Assembly: GCA_900764225.1 (NCBI GenBank)
Contig: CAAFNG010000273.1
Coordinates: 1 to 10,617, forward strand
Reading direction: 5' to 3'
Length of the DNA: 10,617 nt
Source of the DNA: Lachnospiraceae bacterium
GTDB taxonomy: Bacteria; Bacillota; Clostridia; Lachnospirales; Lachnospiraceae
In this document: positions 7,130 to 10,617 of the stretch, in pieces
Position numbering within the stretch: the stretch's first letter is position 1
How the letters are laid out: each line of letters starts with the position of its first letter
Program-made: the position numbers and the translations under genes
Notes under the pieces: generated by a model
Databases searched by the model: none
Seen by the model: the letters and a program-made list of their open reading frames with translations, nothing else
What the model was told of the DNA's origin: nothing

Positions 7130-8112
7130 CAGCCGATTCTCCCTTCGTCCATAAGCTTAGCAAGAAGCTCTGCATAGTAGGTAAGATAAATCTGTGCTCC
7201 GGAACGGAATGCTCCTGTTGCCATCTCTCCTACAATACGCTCCTCATCGATCCATCCGTTTGCTGCGGCGGCTTTCACCATGGCGTACTCACCGCTGACA
7301 CTGTAGGCTGCAACCGGTACGTTGGTTGCCTCTTTTACCTGCCAGATCATATCCTGGTATGCAAGAGCCGGTTTTACCATGATGATATCTGCGCCCTCTT
7401 CCACATCTGCAAGTGCTTCCTTCAGGCCCTCTCTGCTGTTGTGGGGATCCATCTGATAGCTCTTTCTATCTCCAAAAGACGGGGCTGAATCTGCTGCTTC
7501 ACGGAACGGACCATAAAAGGCAGAAGCATATTTTACCGCATAGGACATAATCGGTGTGGTGTAGTGTCCTGCCTTGTCCAGGCACTGACGGATCGCTGCC
7601 ACACGGCCGTCCATCATGTCAGACGGTGCTACCATATCTGCACCTGCCTCTACATGAGACAGAGCTGTCTTTGCCAGAAGATCCAGGGTCTTATCATTGT
7701 CCACATCGTGGCCGCAGAGAACACCGCAGTGGCCGTGAGAAGTGTATTCACACATGCACACATCTGTCACATAATAAAGCTTCGGAAATTTCTCTTTTGC
7801 AACGCGAAGGGCCCTCTGAACGATTCCCTCCGGATCATAGGCTCCGCTTCCCACTTCATCCTTGTGGTCCGGAATGCCGAAAAACATGACACTTCCCACT
7901 CCTGCCTTTGCAAGCTGCTCCAGCTTATACGGAAGACGGTCAAGGCTGTAACGGTACTGACCTGTCATGGATGGAATCTCTTCCTCCTTATTCTCTCCTT
8001 CCATTACAAACATTGGATACATAAGAGAAGATTTATCCATTCTTGTCTCACGCACCATCTTACGAAGGTTTTCACTGCCTCTTAATCTTCTTGGTCTTTT
8101 TGTCAGTTCCAT
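7129..8112 (-). CDS. hemB: Delta-aminolevulinic acid dehydratase (porphobilinogen synthase)
   Basis: Condenses two 5-aminolevulinates to porphobilinogen. From the start used here the protein has 327 residues, normal for the family. DVCMCEYTSHGHCG carries the three cysteines (C119, C121, C129) of the zinc-dependent class. The Schiff-base lysines are K194 (SYAVKYAS) and K247 (IIMVKPALAY). The segment SGEYAMVKAAAANGWID is also typical. Two ATGs are possible. The one at 8118 overlaps the cobA-hemD stop by four bases, but AGGAG (8122-8126) is only three bases away from it. The ATG at 8112 has a nine-base spacing and is preferred; the longer form would start MIMELTKR. The gene is tightly packed between cobA-hemD and hemL. 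Confidence 0.97.
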   Translation of the reverse strand: MELTKRPRRLRGSENLRKMVRETRMDKSSLMYPMFVMEGENKEEEIPSMTGQYRYSLDRLPYKLEQLAKAGVGSVMFFGIPDHKDEVGSGAYDPEGIVQRALRVAKEKFPKLYYVTDVCMCEYTSHGHCGVLCGHDVDNDKTLDLLAKTALSHVEAGADMVAPSDMMDGRVAAIRQCLDKAGHYTTPIMSYAVKYASAFYGPFREAADSAPSFGDRKSYQMDPHNSREGLKEALADVEEGADIIMVKPALAYQDMIWQVKEATNVPVAAYSVSGEYAMVKAAAANGWIDEERIVGEMATGAFRSGAQIYLTYYAELLAKLMDEGRIG

Positions 8113-8114
8113 GA

Positions 8115-9620
8115 TCATTCGCTCCTTTTCATATCCTCCACCAGCTTGACAAGACTGTCAATGGTGGCTTTTTCTGACATATATGCTTTCATTCCAAAGC
8201 TCTCAGCTGCTGCCTTAGTCTGTTTGCCAATGCAGGCAGCCGTAACCTTTGAATAATCCAGTCCTTTTGTTCCTTCCACAAAGCCTTTTACTGTGGAAGC
8301 ACTTGTAAATACTGCACAGCTGATCTCACCGTTTTCGAATTCTTTTTTCTCATCGATTAGCTGACTCATTTCATAAACCGTCTGATAAGTGGGAATGTCT
8401 TCCACTTTGGCTCCTGCCTCTTTCAAAAATGCTGTGAGATTTTCGTTGCCTTTCTCTGCACGCGGGATAAGGATCTTCTCTCCTCCGGAAAGTATTCCGG
8501 CAAGTTCTTTTCCGAGAGTATCTCCGTCGTATACAGACGGCATAAAATCCGCCATAATCCCCCGCTCTCTAAGAGCCTTTTTTGTTCCCTCACCGATTGC
8601 TGCCAGACGTACAGTTCCCAGAGCACGGATGTCTTTTCCATAGGAGATCAGCTCATCAAAAAATACTCTCACTCCTGTAGGACTTGTAAATACAATCCAC
8701 TGAAAAGCTTCCAGTTTATCAAATGCTGCATGAAGCCCGCTCTGATCTTCCACAGGCACTGTACGGATCGCCGGAAGTTCCAGAACCTCGGCACCTTTTT
8801 CACGAAGCTTGTCTGCAGTTCTTGAGATCAGTTCCTTTGGTCTTGTAACAAGAACCTTCCAGCCTGCAAGAGGCAGTTTTTCATACCAGCCAAATTTCTC
8901 AGCCAGTGTGCATACCTTGCCTACTACAATAATCGCCGGAGTCTCGATTCCCTGACGCGCTACCTCTTCCTCCAGTGTGGAAACCGTTGCCACGATCCGT
9001 TTCTGACCGGCTGTGGTTCCCTTCTGCAGGATAGCGGCGGGCATATTTTTGTCCATTCCGGCATTCATAAGACCTGCACAAATATCCGGCAGTGCAGATA
9101 CCCCCATAAGAAATACAAGCGTACCTTTTGTGTTAACAAGAGCACGGAAATCAATATCATATTCCTTTCCTGCTCTTTTATGTCCTGTAATAATGTGAAC
9201 CGAAGAGCAGAAATCTCTGTGTGTCACCGGAATTCCATTGTATGCAGGAACTGCAATAGATGAAGTAACTCCCGGAACTACCTCGTACGGAATTCCATTC
9301 TCCTCAAGCAGCTCCAGCTCCTCTCCGCCTCTTCCGAAAAGGAAAGGATCTCCTCCTTTTAAGCGGACTACCCGATAACCTTTCTGTGCCTCCTCAAGAA
9401 GCACCTGGTTGATATTCTCCTGACGCATGATATGATGACTGGCACGTTTTCCCACATTGATCAGTTTCACATCTGCCGGAATCTGTGACAGCACTCCCTG
9501 CCCCACAAGGCTGTCATAAACAACCACATCTGCTTTTTTAAGAACCTGAAGGCCTTTTAATGTGAAAAGACCGATATCGCCAGGACCTGCACCTACCAGC
9601 CACACTTTTCCTGTTTTCAT
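8115..9620 (-). CDS. cobA-hemD: Fused uroporphyrinogen-III C-methyltransferase / uroporphyrinogen-III synthase
   Basis: Bifunctional 501-residue protein. Residues 1 to about 245 form an SAM-dependent methyltransferase of the CobA/SUMT type: [18 protein letters not shown] (6-23), VVYDSLV (33-39), [17 protein letters not shown] (85-101), [22 protein letters not shown] (114-135 region) and GTLVFLMG (166-173). It methylates uroporphyrinogen III at C2 and C7 to precorrin-2. Residues about 250 to 501 form HemD, which cyclises hydroxymethylbilane: WKVLVTRP (254-261), [14 protein letters not shown] (308-321), [11 protein letters not shown] and [13 protein letters not shown] (435-447). The fusion carries product directly to the methyltransferase and is common in Firmicutes. 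Its ATG overlaps the hemC stop by four bases (ATGA) and GGAG lies seven bases upstream. No defect was seen in either half. Confidence 0.97.
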   Translation of the reverse strand: MKTGKVWLVGAGPGDIGLFTLKGLQVLKKADVVVYDSLVGQGVLSQIPADVKLINVGKRASHHIMRQENINQVLLEEAQKGYRVVRLKGGDPFLFGRGGEELELLEENGIPYEVVPGVTSSIAVPAYNGIPVTHRDFCSSVHIITGHKRAGKEYDIDFRALVNTKGTLVFLMGVSALPDICAGLMNAGMDKNMPAAILQKGTTAGQKRIVATVSTLEEEVARQGIETPAIIVVGKVCTLAEKFGWYEKLPLAGWKVLVTRPKELISRTADKLREKGAEVLELPAIRTVPVEDQSGLHAAFDKLEAFQWIVFTSPTGVRVFFDELISYGKDIRALGTVRLAAIGEGTKKALRERGIMADFMPSVYDGDTLGKELAGILSGGEKILIPRAEKGNENLTAFLKEAGAKVEDIPTYQTVYEMSQLIDEKKEFENGEISCAVFTSASTVKGFVEGTKGLDYSKVTAACIGKQTKAAAESFGMKAYMSEKATIDSLVKLVEDMKRSE

Positions 9621-10516
9621 CTGTGTTCTCCTTTTTCCCGAAGAGTTTCTGCAAGCTCTCTGCCAAGCTTCTCTGCGTCTGTTTTTGATCCGCGCAGGGT
9701 TCCTGTTACATAAGAGCCGTCCTTTTCATTGTAATAAAGTCCACGAAGATAAATTTCTTCTCCATCGATCTCTGCATGGGCAGCTACCGGTGAGGAGCAT
9801 CCTCCATCCAGAAGCTTTACGAAAGCTCTCTCGGCAGTTCCTGCAGCCCAGGCATTCTCATCGCAGTAGCCCTCCAGAAAATCATAGTTCTCTCCCTCAC
9901 GGCCCTGCACTGCCAGAATTCCCTGTCCTGCTGCCGGAATGATCTCATCTGCTGTAAAATAGCGGTTGATCCGATTCTCAAGGCCCAGTCTTTTCAGACC
10001 TGCTGCCGCCAGGATCAGACCACTGTACTGTCCCTCATCCAACTTACGAAGTCTGGTCTGAAGATTGCCACGGATGCTCTTCACTTCCATGTCCGGATAC
10101 AGTTTCTTAAGCTGAAGTGTACGTCTTAAGCTGGAGCATCCAAGAGGCTTGTTTTTATCAAGTTCCGTAACACCCTCCGGCAATACCAGCACATCTCTCG
10201 GATCCTCTCTTCTGGAAAAAGCCAGAAGCGGAAGCTCCTCAGGGACTTCCATGGGCATATCTTTAAGGCTGTGCACAGACAGAATACTTCTTCCATCCAT
10301 CAGAGCTTTATCCAGTTCCTTTACAAAAAGACCCTTTCCGCCTACTTTATCCAGTGTGCGGTCCAAAATGATATCCCCTGTGGTCTTCATAGTAAGGATT
10401 TCTACTTCCAGATCCGGATTCTGTTTTTTTATGTAATCGCGGACCATCTCGCTCTGCAGCACCGCAAGCTTACTCTCCCTGCTACCGATCGCGATCTTAT
10501 TCTTCGTCGTTTTCAT
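9617..10516 (-). CDS. hemC: Hydroxymethylbilane synthase (porphobilinogen deaminase)
   Basis: Polymerises four porphobilinogens to linear hydroxymethylbilane, the substrate of the HemD half encoded next. The protein has 299 residues, slightly under the common 300-315. IGSRESKLAVLQ (10-21), KGLFVKELDKAL (61-72), VHSLKDMP (81-88, with the catalytic D86), GCSSLRR (126-132) and PAAGQGILAV (194-203) are the family signatures. C240 in LLDGGCSSPV is the attachment site for the dipyrromethane cofactor. The start follows GAGGAG by seven bases and lies 20 bp inside the end of the upstream gene. Confidence 0.98.
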   Translation of the reverse strand: MKTTKNKIAIGSRESKLAVLQSEMVRDYIKKQNPDLEVEILTMKTTGDIILDRTLDKVGGKGLFVKELDKALMDGRSILSVHSLKDMPMEVPEELPLLAFSRREDPRDVLVLPEGVTELDKNKPLGCSSLRRTLQLKKLYPDMEVKSIRGNLQTRLRKLDEGQYSGLILAAAGLKRLGLENRINRYFTADEIIPAAGQGILAVQGREGENYDFLEGYCDENAWAAGTAERAFVKLLDGGCSSPVAAHAEIDGEEIYLRGLYYNEKDGSYVTGTLRGSKTDAEKLGRELAETLREKGEHR

Positions 10517-10617
10517 CGTCCTGCTCCTCTAATACTTGTTCCAGTGCTTTCTGGATCTCTTCCCTTATAAGCTTTGCTTTTTTGTGGTCAAGACCACTGG
10601 CAGTAACACCAACCACC
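10497..10617 (-). CDS. 3' end of a probable precorrin-2 dehydrogenase / sirohydrochlorin ferrochelatase
   Basis: Only the last 39 residues are present; the gene enters from the right edge. VVGVTASGLDHKKAKLIREEI resembles the C-terminal part of the NAD-binding siroheme synthase domain (Met8p/CysG-B type), where a V-T-S-x-G stretch is followed by a lysine/arginine-rich helix. The rest is a strongly acidic tail (EEQDDENDEE). Position in front of hemC supports this, since such a gene often sits there in Clostridia and its substrate is precorrin-2 made by the CobA half downstream. Its frame overlaps hemC by 20 bp, in a different frame. The identification rests on a short fragment; a glutamyl-tRNA reductase tail is the main alternative. 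Confidence 0.6.
   Translation of the reverse strand, partial: VVGVTASGLDHKKAKLIREEIQKALEQVLEEQDDENDEE

Noticed and set aside
8146..8161. Inverted repeat TTGACA-N4-TGTCAA, which could be an operator or a -35 element for hemB
   Set aside because: It lies in conserved-looking coding sequence of HemD (codons for IDSLVK), and no good -10 hexamer sits 16-18 bases downstream on the minus strand.
1..10617. A defence system, prophage, CRISPR array or biosynthetic cluster hidden in the window
   Set aside because: Every substantial coding stretch is assigned to a housekeeping family or a known fold, the genes are tightly packed, and no regular repeats or mobile-element genes were seen on either strand.

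Overview
The window looks like the end of a contig from a Gram-positive anaerobe of the Clostridia, most likely a Lachnospiraceae-type gut bacterium. The evidence is moderate GC, strong AGGAG-type ribosome binding sites, consensus sigma-A promoters, and a compact porphyrin/corrinoid operon with a fused CobA-HemD protein and no oxygen-dependent heme genes. This placement is inference from gene content and style; no marker gene was compared. The first 24 bases are not genomic: they are the end of a Nextera (Tn5) sequencing adapter left on the contig.

Layout. (1) Bases 25-3209, minus strand: a three-gene unit read from right to left, corA-family Mg2+ transporter, a rhomboid-fold membrane protein without catalytic residues but with a C-terminal Cys/His cluster, and pyruvate kinase (pyk), which is cut by the contig end. 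The genes are 31 and 27 bp apart and follow a consensus promoter (TTGACA-N17-TATAAT). (2) Bases 3210-3436: a divergent intergenic region with that promoter on the minus strand and an equally good aroC promoter on the plus strand. (3) 3437-4531, plus strand: aroC, chorismate synthase, the only plus-strand gene. (4) 4548-4600: one hairpin, A-rich on the left and T-rich on the right, able to stop both aroC and the convergent neighbour. (5) 4617-5717, minus strand: a lactonase-family (6-phosphogluconolactonase-like) beta-propeller protein with its own promoter. (6) 5849-10617, minus strand: a tightly overlapping tetrapyrrole operon read as [3' end of a probable precorrin-2 dehydrogenase], hemC, cobA-hemD fusion, hemB, hemL.

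The tetrapyrrole genes form a continuous route. HemL makes 5-aminolevulinate from glutamate-1-semialdehyde, HemB condenses it to porphobilinogen, HemC polymerises that to hydroxymethylbilane, the HemD half closes it to uroporphyrinogen III, and the CobA half methylates it to precorrin-2. The partial gene upstream would oxidise precorrin-2 to sirohydrochlorin. The output therefore points to siroheme and/or cobalamin rather than protoheme; no hemE/F/G/H gene is in the window.

I found no CRISPR array, transposon, phage gene, tRNA or rRNA, and no convincing new multi-gene system. The item most worth following up is the apparently protease-dead rhomboid with a zinc-ribbon-like tail, placed between a Mg2+ channel and pyruvate kinase. 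No gene-free stretch exceeds 300 bases.
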